DNA of 64,000 nucleotides from Eubacteriales bacterium (lineage in GTDB: Bacteria; Bacillota; Clostridia; Lachnospirales; Lachnospiraceae), in assembly GCA_030537935.1 (NCBI GenBank), contig JAUNUY010000001.1, positions 207,139-271,138 on the forward strand, in the 5' to 3' direction. The position numbers and the translations under genes are program-made. Position 1 is the first letter of the stretch, and each line of letters opens with the position of its first letter. A model generated the notes under the pieces. That model was not told where the DNA came from. It saw only the letters and a program-made list of their open reading frames with translations, and made no database searches. Of this stretch, positions 45,562 to 54,322 are shown piece by piece.

Positions 45562-46146
45562 TCAAAAGGACAAAATCGTCTCACAAAAAGATATAATCTC
45601 CCGTCGAAAGAATAAAACGGCAAAACCGTTTATCAGCCCCGCCGCAACCCCCGCCAGGACATCACTGAGATAATGGACTTTTAAATACAGACGGGAGAAT
45701 GCCATCAGCAATAGGAAGCCGATGTTGGCGAAGATGAAAATCCATCCGCCACCACCCATCCGAGTTCCCAGATAAATGAGTATTATCGTAATCGCCGTCG
45801 TGACGGACGTGTGCCCGGACGGGAAAGAGTAATCCGTCGGCTTCACGATGGCAATCCGTATTTCGCGACGTGCATCATACGGTCGTTCTCTTCGAAAAAT
45901 TTTCTTCAATATCAGATTGACATCCAGTGCATTTAAGAAAATGGCCGCAATCAAGAGATAGGCATAAGGCCGTAAGGGATTGATAAAAAGAAAGACCGAT
46001 GCCGTCAACATTCCATAGAAGGCACCGTTGCCCAATGCCGTAATCAATCGGACGATTCGCTGAACACAGGGTCGATTCTCACGTTCGTTAAAATATGTCA
46101 AAACTCGTCGATCCATTTGCAGAATCGCTTGCCGTATTCGTTTCAT
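45562..46146 (-). CDS. PAP2-family membrane phosphatase
   Basis: 194 residues from the ATG with CGGAGGTG upstream. The three PAP2 motifs are present: KKIFRRERPYDAR (KX6RP), PSGHTS, and SRLYLKVHYLSDVLAG (SRX5HX3D), spread over about five membrane helices. Likely dephosphorylates undecaprenyl pyrophosphate or phosphatidate at the outer membrane face; BcrC/UppP-like activity cannot be told from sequence alone. Confidence 0.92.
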   Translation of the reverse strand: MKRIRQAILQMDRRVLTYFNERENRPCVQRIVRLITALGNGAFYGMLTASVFLFINPLRPYAYLLIAAIFLNALDVNLILKKIFRRERPYDARREIRIAIVKPTDYSFPSGHTSVTTAITIILIYLGTRMGGGGWIFIFANIGFLLLMAFSRLYLKVHYLSDVLAGVAAGLINGFAVLFFRREIISFCETILSF

Positions 46147-46168
46147 ATACACCTCCGTGTGCTCACGA

Positions 46169-46197
46169 ATTATAACACGGTAAACGACGGTTGACAA
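46169..46197 (-). promoter_or_regulatory. Promoter of the PAP2 gene
   Basis: Minus strand TTGTCA (46192-46197), 17-nt spacer, TATAAT (46169-46174). Its -35 lies on the same bases as the -35 of the divergent tyrA promoter. Confidence 0.82.
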
Positions 46198-46219
46198 TAA
46201 AAGACGGATTAATTATAAT
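46191..46219 (+). promoter_or_regulatory. Promoter of tyrA-aroA
   Basis: Perfect TTGACA (46191-46196), 17-nt spacer, TATAAT (46214-46219). It shares its -35 bases with the divergent PAP2 promoter, so only one can be occupied at a time. Confidence 0.88.
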
Positions 46220-46257
46220 GAAACATATTTATCACGTTAATTTGTTAAAGGAAGAAA

Positions 46258-47337
46258 ATGTTTAATAAAATAGGATTTATCGGTTTAGGTCTCATCGGCG
46301 GCTCTATTGCCAAAACCGTTCACCGGCATTGTCCTGAAGCCGTACTCAAGGCGTATGATGTTGACAAAACGAATACCTCTGCGGCACATGAAGCCGGTAT
46401 CATTGCCGCGGACTGTGCGACGGTTGAAGCTTTGGCCGACTGCGACTTGATTTTTATCGCCACGCCGGTCGACTGTACGTACGACTATATTGCACAACTC
46501 GCCGCCGTCCCGGGCTTTCACGGTTTGATTACCGATGCGGGTTCGGTGAAGAATGATATCTGCCAACGTGTTGCCCGGATGTCGAATCCGCCCGACTTTG
46601 TCGGCGGCCATCCCATGGCGGGTTCGGAATTGACGGGATTTCAACATGCACACGACCACCTCTTTGAAAACGCCTACTACTTTCTGACGCCACTGCCCGG
46701 TACGCCTATGCAAGACGTCGATAGACTCCACGCTTTTCTAAAGCGTTTGAATGTATTACCGGTCGTCATTGACCCTGCGGACCATGATATGATTGTCGCG
46801 CTGATTTCCCACCTGCCCCATCTCGTGGCCGCTTCTCTGGTCAACTTGGTACGACGACACGATCGCTTTGACTATTTAAAGCGTTTCTGTGCCGGCGGAT
46901 TCCGCGACATCACCCGTATCGCCTCCGGTTCACCCGGCTTGTGGAGTCAAATTACCGGTGAAAATGCGCAACCGCTCCTCACCATGCTCAACGATTTTCG
47001 AACAGAGCTGGATCGATTTGCCGACCACCTTGAAGATACGGTCCCGACTTTTCCGCTGTTTCAGGCAGCGAAAAACTATCGTGATACCTTACCGCGGGCG
47101 GGGACGGGATTGATTGAACGGACCTATATCATTTACTGTGACTTAAATGACGAGGTCGGTGCCATTGCTAAAATGGCCAACCATCTCTATATGAACGACA
47201 TCAACATCAAAAATATCGCCATTGAAAACTCCAGGGAATTTGAGGAGGGTGCCTTGCGCATCGAACTCTACGACGAGTCGACCTACGAGCAGGCTAAATG
47301 CGTTTTACAAAAATACAATTACAAGATTTTCAGATAG
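46258..47337 (+). CDS. tyrA: Prephenate dehydrogenase with ACT domain
   Basis: Converts prephenate to 4-hydroxyphenylpyruvate in tyrosine synthesis. 359 residues: NAD-binding FIGLGLIGGSIAKTV at 5-19, GGHPMAGSELTGFQHA near 121, ISHLPHLVAASLV near 189, and a C-terminal ACT domain (about 290-359; DEVGAIAKMANHLYMNDINI) that suggests feedback control by tyrosine. AAAGGAAG precedes the ATG. aroA follows after 7 nt. Confidence 0.95.
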   Translation: MFNKIGFIGLGLIGGSIAKTVHRHCPEAVLKAYDVDKTNTSAAHEAGIIAADCATVEALADCDLIFIATPVDCTYDYIAQLAAVPGFHGLITDAGSVKNDICQRVARMSNPPDFVGGHPMAGSELTGFQHAHDHLFENAYYFLTPLPGTPMQDVDRLHAFLKRLNVLPVVIDPADHDMIVALISHLPHLVAASLVNLVRRHDRFDYLKRFCAGGFRDITRIASGSPGLWSQITGENAQPLLTMLNDFRTELDRFADHLEDTVPTFPLFQAAKNYRDTLPRAGTGLIERTYIIYCDLNDEVGAIAKMANHLYMNDINIKNIAIENSREFEEGALRIELYDESTYEQAKCVLQKYNYKIFR

Positions 47338-47344
47338 GAGTATT

Positions 47345-48598
47345 ATGCTAAAGGGAAGAATCCGAGTACCGGGGGACAAGTCCATCTCCCACCGTGCCGT
47401 CATTCTGGGCAGTATTGCGGAGGGCGTGACGGAGATTGTCCGTCCACTCCGGGGCGACGACTGTATGCATACGGTAGCCATATTTCGGCAATTGGGTGTA
47501 GAGATCATAGATGAGGACGACCGCATCCATATCAAAGGCAGGGGGCTACATGGTTTAAGCGCGCCCGCAAAACCCCTTTATGTTGGAAATTCCGGCACAA
47601 CCATGCGGCTGATGGCCGGTTTATTGAGCGGACAAAATTTCAAAAGTATCTTGGACGGAGATGCCTCCATCCGAAAGCGACCCATGAACCGGGTCGTTGC
47701 GCCACTGACGGAAATGGGTGCAAACATAACGGCCGAAAACGGACAAGCTCCGCTCATGATACGGCCGAGTAAGCTTCACGCCATCACCTATGACTCCCCC
47801 GTCGCATCCGCACAGGTAAAATCCTGCCTGATGCTGGCGGCATTGTTTGCGTCCGGTGAAACGGTTTTACGTGAACCTGCCCCCTCCAGAGATCACGGTG
47901 AACGAATGCTGCGCGCCTTCGGCGGGACGGTCCACATGCGACATGACGGATTGCATGTCCTTCCGCAACCCCGTTTAAAAGGTTGTCGCATCATCGTCCC
48001 CGGCGACATCTCCTCCGCCGCATTTTTCATCGTTGGTGCCTTGATCACCCCGGGTTCGGATATTACCTTGACTGACGTCGGCATCAATGAAACGCGTGCC
48101 GGCATGCTGACCGTCTGTAAAGCCATGGGCGCAAACATTGAAATTTTGAATCGCAGAGAACCTTCCGGCGAACCGATTGCGGATATTCGTGTTCGCCATA
48201 CGCCTGATTTGCGGGCTACGACGGTTTCCGGCCCCATCATCCCGACTCTTGTGGATGAAGTGCCGATTCTTGCCCTGCTCGCCACGCAAGCAACGGGACG
48301 TACCGTCTTTCAGGATATCGGAGAACTTCGTGTCAAAGAATGTGATCGCATTGACGCTGTAGCGGCGACTTTGCGGGGTGCCGGCGTCGATGTTGAAACC
48401 GGACCGACATCTCTAACTGTAACCGGTCGCTCCGAACTTTCCGGTACGGAAGTGCTTACGCACGGTGATCATCGGATTGCCATGATGGCCGTCATCGCTT
48501 CCTTAATCGCAAAAAAGCCGTGGATACCGGATAACTATGACTGTATCAACGTCTCCTACCCGGAATTCATGACCCACTATAATTCCCTGCGTCAATAA
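47345..48598 (+). CDS. aroA: 3-phosphoshikimate 1-carboxyvinyltransferase (EPSP synthase)
   Basis: 417 residues from the ATG after TAGGAG. GDKSISHRAVILGSIAEG at 10-27, GNSGTTMRLMAGLL near 81-94, KRPMNRVVAPLTEMGA near 113, and the C-terminal DHRIAMMAVIASL. Joins shikimate-3-phosphate and PEP for aromatic amino acids. With tyrA it forms a two-gene aromatic unit; the other shikimate genes are not in the window. Confidence 0.96.
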   Translation: MLKGRIRVPGDKSISHRAVILGSIAEGVTEIVRPLRGDDCMHTVAIFRQLGVEIIDEDDRIHIKGRGLHGLSAPAKPLYVGNSGTTMRLMAGLLSGQNFKSILDGDASIRKRPMNRVVAPLTEMGANITAENGQAPLMIRPSKLHAITYDSPVASAQVKSCLMLAALFASGETVLREPAPSRDHGERMLRAFGGTVHMRHDGLHVLPQPRLKGCRIIVPGDISSAAFFIVGALITPGSDITLTDVGINETRAGMLTVCKAMGANIEILNRREPSGEPIADIRVRHTPDLRATTVSGPIIPTLVDEVPILALLATQATGRTVFQDIGELRVKECDRIDAVAATLRGAGVDVETGPTSLTVTGRSELSGTEVLTHGDHRIAMMAVIASLIAKKPWIPDNYDCINVSYPEFMTHYNSLRQ

Positions 48599-48634
48599 AA
48601 CGGCATCGACAGATGAATCTGTCGATGCCGTTTT
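48597..48634. terminator. Bidirectional terminator between aroA and malQ
   Basis: Near-perfect stem AAAACGGCATCGACAGAT / ATCTGTCGATGCCGTTTT, starting at the aroA stop, with T runs on both strands for convergent aroA (+) and malQ (-). Confidence 0.92.
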
Positions 48635-48679
48635 ATCCTGTCTGTCCGTATCTGTTCACATCACTTCGTTAACCTTCAG

Positions 48680-50257
48680 TCAGATTCCGTCCTCTTCAGA
48701 CGAATCTGTCGGTACATCACTGGCGGATGTACACGAAGAAGTTGACAACTTCCTGTCGGCCGTCTCGTTCTCTTCCGCCGTGCTACGCTGATAGAGTGCC
48801 GTGTAGTACCGCATACCGTCCACGATATCATCCGTCACCATCTCCCGCCGATACCGCCAAGTCCAGTTTTCACCCAATGTGCCCGGCGTATTGATTCGGG
48901 CACTGTCATCCAAACCCAGATAATCATGAAAAGGAATGATGGCCAAATGACAGGTGGATGCCATAGCCATCCGTATGATGTCCCAATGGTCCGGGGCTCG
49001 ATGAAAGACATTCATATACTCCCGGAGAAAGTGCATCTGCTCCGACGTCAAGGCCGACAACCAGCCGTGAACGGTCTGATTATCATGTGTGCCGGTATAG
49101 ACCACGGCTTGCTTTCGGTGATTATGCGGCAAATATTCTCCCGTACGGTCATAAAATGCGAATTGCAACACGCGCATACCGGGATAGCCCGTGTCCTTCA
49201 AGAGTTCGCGTACACCCGGTGTCAAAATCCCCAAATCTTCCGCAATGATGCGCGGTTGCAGACCGTCCCGTCGCAGTCTCTGCTCCATGATTTCAAAAAA
49301 TCGAAGACCGGGCCCCCGCTTCCAAACACCGCGAACGGCTGTTTCGGCACTTGCTTCCACACAATAATACGTGTCGAACCCCCTAAAATGGTCAATGCGC
49401 AGCACGTCAAACATTTGTAAAGCAAATGCAAAGCGTCTGTACCACCAATGATAGTCGTTCTTTGACATTGCCTCCCAGTCATAGACGGGGTTACCCCAGA
49501 GTTGCCCTTCCGGAGCAAAAGCGTCCGGCGGACAACCGGCAACCACCGTCGGTTTATGGTCACGGAATTCAAAGTATTCTTCATGATACATCCACGCTTC
49601 CGCCGAGTCCATCGAAATATAGATGGGCAAATCACCGATGATTTCAATCCCTTGTTCATTGGCATATTCTTTCAGGGCAAACCACTGCTTGAAGAACTGA
49701 TATTGAACAAAACGATGAAATGCCACCTCATCAATATGCTCCATAATAAGCGTATCCATCTCCGCCGGTGTCACGCTCTGTAACGCTTCGGGAAAGACGG
49801 AGAAATCGCCGCCGTAGTGTGTCCGCAAGGTCATGTACAGGCAGTAGCTGTCGAGCCAATCCGCATGTTTCATGCAGAACCGTTCATAGGCCGGACTTAC
49901 CTTGAAACGCGAAAAGGCACGATGCAGCATCGGCAAACGCTCCCGGTAGAGCAAACCGTAGTCAATCGGTCCGACCTCTGTATCCATAGCCGCCAAAGCG
50001 GGGTCATCGGCATCCAGAAGTCCCTCCTCAATCAAGGTTACGGGATCAATGAAATACGGATTCCCCGCAAAGGATGAAAAACATTGATAGGGGGAGTCGC
50101 CGAATCCGGTCGGATTCAGCGGCAACACCTGCCAATAACGTTGTCCCGTGGCCGCAAGCAAATCGACAAAGTCATAGGCCGCCCGAGAAAAACAGCCGAT
50201 ACCATAACGTGACGGTAAGGAAAACACGGGTAATAGTACACCGCTGAATCGTTTCAT
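48680..50257 (-). CDS. malQ: 4-alpha-glucanotransferase (amylomaltase)
   Basis: GH77 enzyme that disproportionates maltodextrins. 525 residues from the ATG after GGAGGTG. LPVFSLPSRYGIGCFSRAAYDFV at the start; catalytic Asp in VLRIDHFRGF near 280, acid/base Glu in IAEDLGILTPGV near 330, and YTGTHDNQTV near 385. The last 25 residues (rich in S, T, E, D) are beyond the fold. It complements the cytoplasmic amylase at 38.6 kb. A terminator sits directly in front of its ribosome site. Confidence 0.95.
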   Translation of the reverse strand: MKRFSGVLLPVFSLPSRYGIGCFSRAAYDFVDLLAATGQRYWQVLPLNPTGFGDSPYQCFSSFAGNPYFIDPVTLIEEGLLDADDPALAAMDTEVGPIDYGLLYRERLPMLHRAFSRFKVSPAYERFCMKHADWLDSYCLYMTLRTHYGGDFSVFPEALQSVTPAEMDTLIMEHIDEVAFHRFVQYQFFKQWFALKEYANEQGIEIIGDLPIYISMDSAEAWMYHEEYFEFRDHKPTVVAGCPPDAFAPEGQLWGNPVYDWEAMSKNDYHWWYRRFAFALQMFDVLRIDHFRGFDTYYCVEASAETAVRGVWKRGPGLRFFEIMEQRLRRDGLQPRIIAEDLGILTPGVRELLKDTGYPGMRVLQFAFYDRTGEYLPHNHRKQAVVYTGTHDNQTVHGWLSALTSEQMHFLREYMNVFHRAPDHWDIIRMAMASTCHLAIIPFHDYLGLDDSARINTPGTLGENWTWRYRREMVTDDIVDGMRYYTALYQRSTAEENETADRKLSTSSCTSASDVPTDSSEEDGI

Positions 50258-50269
50258 ATCTTCACCTCC

Positions 50270-50296
50270 GAAAAAGACCCCGGATAACCGAGGTCT
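50270..50296 (-). terminator. Terminator between ribU and malQ
   Basis: AGACCtCGG / CCGgGGTCT stem (one G-T pair), 4-nt loop, then TTTTT on the minus strand. The malQ ribosome site begins at the next base or two. Confidence 0.8.
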
Positions 50297-50301
50297 CATG
50301 C

Positions 50302-50910
50302 TTATATCTTCTTACGGAAAAGATTATATAGCGGAATGGTGATAATTGCAAGGATAATCCCCTTCACCGCATTAAACGGCGTAACCGCCATTAACACCAC
50401 ATCCAATTTCGTCTGAACCGGCGGTATGGTCAGGGCCACGAAGTTGATAATATTCTGTTCCCCGCCCATAAACTGCGCATAAAACGGAATCAAAACAAAA
50501 TAGTTTGCAATGACACCCGTTAAGGTCATACAAATCGTACCCAGTGCCACCGCCGACAACATCCGCTTCAAGGTCACTTCCGCCCCCTCACGAATCTTCT
50601 TGAATACAATGCCAACCGGGATGACGAATGCCGACCCGACAAGAAAATTCGCCACTTCACCAATAACGGCCGTCTTCGTGCCAAATAGGACTTTCAGCAA
50701 GTTCTTGATAAACTCCACCAACATCCCGTTGACAGGTCCGTAAAACATGGCAATGAGCGTTGCAGGTACATCGCTGAAGTCTATCTTCAAAAATGCGATA
50801 CCCGGTAATTCCAATAACATCAACAGCGATGAAATACCACCCATGATGCCCACCAGGATGACCTCCTTTGTGGTAAATGCCGACCGTCTTGCTGCTAATT
50901 CTTCTTTCAC
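50302..50910 (-). CDS. ribU: Riboflavin transporter, ECF-type S component
   Basis: 202 residues from GTG 50908-50910, which has GGAGG 5 nt upstream; upstream ATG codons fall next to or inside the riboswitch terminator. About five to six hydrophobic helices; SSLLMLLELPGIAFLKIDFSDVP and TAVIGEVANFLVGSAFVIPVG are the RibU pattern. It binds riboflavin and needs the EcfT/EcfA1/A2 module, which is not in the window. Controlled by an FMN riboswitch directly upstream. Confidence 0.93.
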   Translation of the reverse strand: MKEELAARRSAFTTKEVILVGIMGGISSLLMLLELPGIAFLKIDFSDVPATLIAMFYGPVNGMLVEFIKNLLKVLFGTKTAVIGEVANFLVGSAFVIPVGIVFKKIREGAEVTLKRMLSAVALGTICMTLTGVIANYFVLIPFYAQFMGGEQNIINFVALTIPPVQTKLDVVLMAVTPFNAVKGIILAIITIPLYNLFRKKI

Positions 50911-50940
50911 AAATGCCTCCTTTCGCGGAAACATGATATA

Positions 50941-50967
50941 AAAAAATCCCCGATACAATCGGGGGCA
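50941..50967 (-). terminator. Riboswitch terminator in front of ribU
   Basis: CCCCGAT / ATCGGGG stem (50946-50966 or so) followed by ATTTTTT on the minus strand. As the expression platform of the FMN riboswitch it should form when FMN is bound and stop transcription before ribU. Confidence 0.85.
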
Positions 50968-50974
50968 TACCAAG

Positions 50975-51084
50975 TTCCTCTATCATCCAGACTTTAACTG
51001 TCGGTTTTGGAATTTCACCAAATCAGCCTCTTGGCTCGCGGACTGTAACCGCCGGTAAGGAATTTCACCTAACCCCGAAGAATC
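50975..51084 (-). promoter_or_regulatory. FMN riboswitch (RFN element)
   Basis: The minus strand reads through the conserved RFN blocks in order: TTCGGGGTTAGGTGAAATTC, CTTACCGGCGGTTACAGTCC, GCGAGCC, TTTGGTGAAATTCCAAAACC, GACAGTTAAAGTCTGGATGA, GAGGAA. A terminator hairpin follows. This is transcriptional OFF control of the riboflavin importer by FMN. Confidence 0.97.
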
Positions 51085-51090
51085 AATGTC

Positions 51091-51119
51091 ATTATAATAC
51101 CGAAAGGTTCCTCTGTCAA
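51091..51119 (-). promoter_or_regulatory. Promoter of the riboswitch-ribU unit
   Basis: Perfect TTGACA (51114-51119), 17-nt spacer, TATAAT (51091-51096) on the minus strand, just upstream of the RFN element. Confidence 0.92.
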
Positions 51120-51168
51120 GCGTAAATAAGCGGCAGATAACAACTCGACGGTCACCGATACGGTATGC

Positions 51169-51477
51169 TTATCGATTGACCGTCTTTAAGTAAATCTTCA
51201 AATCGTCCATGATGGCGGGCGGAATAAAATGGTCCAACTGTTCCAATGCTTTATTTCCGGCCTCGGTAATAAAGTAGGTTGTGCGGTGATCCTTCTTGAC
51301 CGGAATCACGAAACGCCGATCGGTTAAATCCGTAATCACCGCCTGTACCTTAAAGTAATCGGCATACTTGTTGGATGGAAAAAATTCCATAATTTGCGTA
51401 TTGGACAATGCGGGACCGGAATGTTTGATCAGGTATAGGACCATGAGCATGTACATTCTCTCCATGGTTTCACTCAT
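51169..51477 (-). CDS. DUF4364-like winged-helix protein (short)
   Basis: 102 residues that look like a winged helix: LYLIKHSGPALSNTQIMEFF, YADYFKVQAVITDLTDRRF, YFITEAGNKALEQL. It resembles the DUF4364 family of Clostridia, whose members are usually longer (my recollection is about 160-170 residues), so this one appears to lack the C-terminal part. Function unknown. Starts inside the lgt stop (ATGA) and is the last gene of the secG-led chain. A long imperfect hairpin spans its stop codon (51152-51185) without a T run. Confidence 0.75.
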   Translation of the reverse strand: MSETMERMYMLMVLYLIKHSGPALSNTQIMEFFPSNKYADYFKVQAVITDLTDRRFVIPVKKDHRTTYFITEAGNKALEQLDHFIPPAIMDDLKIYLKTVNR

Positions 51478-52331
51478 AGCGTCTCCGATGCCGCCCGACG
51501 GCGACGTATAAAAATATAAACGACCGCAAATATAAAGAGCATGAGACCGAGTGCCTGGGATACCGCTACACCGAAAATGCGTAACTGGTCCGTCCGAAGG
51601 CCCTCAATGATGAAACGCCCGATACCGTAGCCGCCGAGGTAAAGGCAGAACAGTTCACCGTCGAATTTCATCCGTTTTCTCAACACCAATAACAAAACCA
51701 ATATAAAGACATTCCAAATACTCTCATATAAGAAAGTGGGATGCACTTGAAGATACTGTACCCCCTCATGTATGACGGTCTGCAACGAGGCACCCGGGTT
51801 CAGATTCCCCTGGGTGACGTCCGTATACTTAATCTGCATGGCAAAAAGATTATCCGTGTAACCGCCGAAGGCCTCGCGATTTATGAAGTTGCCCCAACGA
51901 CCGATTGCCTGACCGGCAATGATGCCGGGAGCACAGGTATCGACAATCCGGCCAAATGAAATGCCGGATTTCTTGCTGAAACGGATTGCCATCAGTACAC
52001 CGCCGATGATGCCGCCGTAAATGGCCAGACCACCCGTCCGCAGATTAAAAATTCGTAGAGGATTATCTGAAAATTCCGACCATGAGAACAGCACGTAATA
52101 CAGCCGTGCACCGATAACGGCCACGATGATGGCCCCCAGCAGAAAGTCATAATAGGCCTCGGGCTTCTGCCCCGTCTTCCGTGCCAACCGTCCGGTTATC
52201 ATAACGCCCGTAAACATCGCCACGGCAATGAGCACACCGTACCAGGCAATATGAAACCCGAAGATGTCAAAGCCCTTGGAAAGGTGTTGTATTTCAATTC
52301 CCAATCCGGGAAATCGTATATCCGGTTGCAT
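51474..52331 (-). CDS. lgt: Prolipoprotein diacylglyceryl transferase
   Basis: Attaches diacylglycerol to the lipobox cysteine of prelipoproteins. 285 residues with about seven membrane helices; the Lgt signature GQAIGRWGNFINREAFGG near 140 carries the essential Arg and Asn, and GGLAIYGGIIGGVLMA near 103 is also typical. 1-2 nt separate it from plsY upstream. Confidence 0.96.
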   Translation of the reverse strand: MQPDIRFPGLGIEIQHLSKGFDIFGFHIAWYGVLIAVAMFTGVMITGRLARKTGQKPEAYYDFLLGAIIVAVIGARLYYVLFSWSEFSDNPLRIFNLRTGGLAIYGGIIGGVLMAIRFSKKSGISFGRIVDTCAPGIIAGQAIGRWGNFINREAFGGYTDNLFAMQIKYTDVTQGNLNPGASLQTVIHEGVQYLQVHPTFLYESIWNVFILVLLLVLRKRMKFDGELFCLYLGGYGIGRFIIEGLRTDQLRIFGVAVSQALGLMLFIFAVVYIFIRRRRAASETL

Positions 52332-52332
52332 A

Positions 52333-52989
52333 TTATCGTTTCCTCACTCTCTTTTTAAAGATATTCTTACGATCTTCCGTCCCGTTTATCAGACGGAGAA
52401 TGTTGGCGCGATGGCTGTACAGGGTCAAGACGTACATCAACGTACACAAGATGATGATGTGCACCATGCTGACCGGATCGGCGGCAAGATGGTCCGTCGC
52501 CGCACCCATGATAAACATTAAAGCGTAGCTGAAAGACATCAACAGCGAACTCACGCTGACGTAGCGGATGACGATCAGCGAAAAAAAGAATATTGAGACA
52601 CCGATGAGACCGATCGGAAAATGAATGGCGAGCATCACACCGGTCATTGTCGCGATGCCCTTACCGCCCTTAAATTTCAGAAAAAACGGAAAGCAGTGAC
52701 CGAGCATGGCGCCCATCCCGGTATATAATTGATACATCAAGAGATGGGCCGGTTCATTGGCAAGCCAAAGCCATACCGCAAGTATCGGCAGGACACCTTT
52801 GAGTGCATCCCCGATATAGGTCAACACACCGGCTTTCGGACCGAGGGTGCGCATAACATTGGTCGTACCGAGATTACCGCTCCCACGCTGACGCAGATCG
52901 GTTTTTTTTCGTCGACCGATGAGCCATGCGGTCGGAAAAAGACCGCAAATGTATCCAAGTATCAGACAACATATTATTTTAACGACCAT
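52333..52989 (-). CDS. plsY: Glycerol-3-phosphate acyltransferase PlsY
   Basis: First acylation step of phospholipid synthesis, using acyl-phosphate. 218 residues, five membrane helices; motif 1 RGSGNLGTTNVMRTLG near 36 (usual RGSGNIGATNV), motif 2 GHCFPFFLKFKGGKGIAT near 100. Its ATG lies 10 nt inside der, the usual der-plsY pairing. Confidence 0.95.
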   Translation of the reverse strand: MVVKIICCLILGYICGLFPTAWLIGRRKKTDLRQRGSGNLGTTNVMRTLGPKAGVLTYIGDALKGVLPILAVWLWLANEPAHLLMYQLYTGMGAMLGHCFPFFLKFKGGKGIATMTGVMLAIHFPIGLIGVSIFFFSLIVIRYVSVSSLLMSFSYALMFIMGAATDHLAADPVSMVHIIILCTLMYVLTLYSHRANILRLINGTEDRKNIFKKRVRKR

Positions 52990-54307
52990 CTTTCTTTCTC
53001 TCCCTCGTTATAAAGCGTAACGGTGTTCCGCGAAAGCCGAAGGATTCCCGCAGCTTGTTCTCAAGATATCGCGTATAGGAAAAATGCATCAATTCTTTGC
53101 TGTTTACGAAAAATATAAACGTCGGCGGTGCGACGGAAACTTGAGTCGTATAAAAGATTTTCAAACGCTTGCCCTTGTCCGATGGCGGCTGATTCAACAT
53201 CGTCGCCTCGCTGATAATTTCGTTCAGCACTCCCGTCGGAATCCGCATTGTCTGATTATCCAGGATGGCATCGATATTCTCATAGAGCTTGCCGAGGCGC
53301 AACCCCGTCTCCGCCGAAATATACAGAATATCCGCATAATTTAAAAACGGCAAAGCCCGCCGTATCATATCCCGAAATTCGTATACGCTCTTATCCGTTT
53401 TTTCGATGGCATCCCATTTATTGACGGCAATGATCATACCTTTACCCTCTTCATGGGCAATCCCGGCAATCCGGGCATCTTGAGAAGTAATACCGCTCGT
53501 CGCGTCAATGACCAACACCGCAATATCACAACGCTCCACAGCCGCCACCGTCCGAATGATACTGTATCGTTCGATTTCATCTTTGATTTTTTTCTGTCGG
53601 CGAATGCCGGCTGTATCGACGAAGATGTAGGGACGGCCTTCATGGACGATACTCATATCCACCGCATCCCGCGTCGTCCCCGCAATGTCGGATACAATCA
53701 GTCGCTCTTCTCCCGAGAGTTTGTTGATGATGGAGGACTTACCCACATTCGGCTTACCGATGACGGCAATGCGTGCTCCCTCCGCTTCTTCGCCTTCTTC
53801 ATCAAGTGGGCGAAAATGTCCCGTCACGACATCCAAGAGGTCGCCCAGCCCCTGCTTGCCGGCCGCACTGACCGGCATGGGGTCCCCGATGCCCAGATTA
53901 TAAAACTCATACACATCAGCTTGGTATTTCTGAAAATCGTCTACCTTGTTGACCGCGAGGACAATCGGTTTATGACTTTTTCGCAACATCTCGCATACAC
54001 GTGCATCATTGTCTTGTAAACCGCTCTTGACGTCCGTAATAAAGATGATGACATCCGCGGTGTCGATGGCGATTTGCGCCTGCTCCCGCATCTGCGACAA
54101 GATCACGTCTTGTGAATCCGGTTCGATACCACCCGTATCCACCAAAAGAAAGGCGCGATCCAGCCAAGTCACATCGGCATAGATGCGATCCCGCGTGACG
54201 CCCGGCGTATCCTGTACGATGGCCAACCGCTGACCGGCAATGGCATTGAACAGGGTGGACTTGCCCACATTCGGTCGTCCGACAATTGCTACTACGGGTT
54301 TACTCAT
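52979..54307 (-). CDS. der: Ribosome-assembly GTPase Der (EngA)
   Basis: 50S assembly GTPase with two tandem G domains. 442 residues: first P-loop GRPNVGKSTLFNAIAGQR at 10-27, DTGGIE, NKVDD; second GKPNVGKSSIINKLSGEER near 185, DTAGIRRQ, NKWDAIE; then the C-terminal KH-like domain (GTPLRFITRERKK). Confidence 0.97.
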   Translation of the reverse strand: MSKPVVAIVGRPNVGKSTLFNAIAGQRLAIVQDTPGVTRDRIYADVTWLDRAFLLVDTGGIEPDSQDVILSQMREQAQIAIDTADVIIFITDVKSGLQDNDARVCEMLRKSHKPIVLAVNKVDDFQKYQADVYEFYNLGIGDPMPVSAAGKQGLGDLLDVVTGHFRPLDEEGEEAEGARIAVIGKPNVGKSSIINKLSGEERLIVSDIAGTTRDAVDMSIVHEGRPYIFVDTAGIRRQKKIKDEIERYSIIRTVAAVERCDIAVLVIDATSGITSQDARIAGIAHEEGKGMIIAVNKWDAIEKTDKSVYEFRDMIRRALPFLNYADILYISAETGLRLGKLYENIDAILDNQTMRIPTGVLNEIISEATMLNQPPSDKGKRLKIFYTTQVSVAPPTFIFFVNSKELMHFSYTRYLENKLRESFGFRGTPLRFITRERKKDGR

Positions 54308-54322
54308 GACTTTCCGTCCTTT

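Noticed and set aside
51152..51185. Long stem over the DUF4364 stop as a terminator
   Set aside because: No T run on the minus strand and bulged; left only as a remark in that gene entry.
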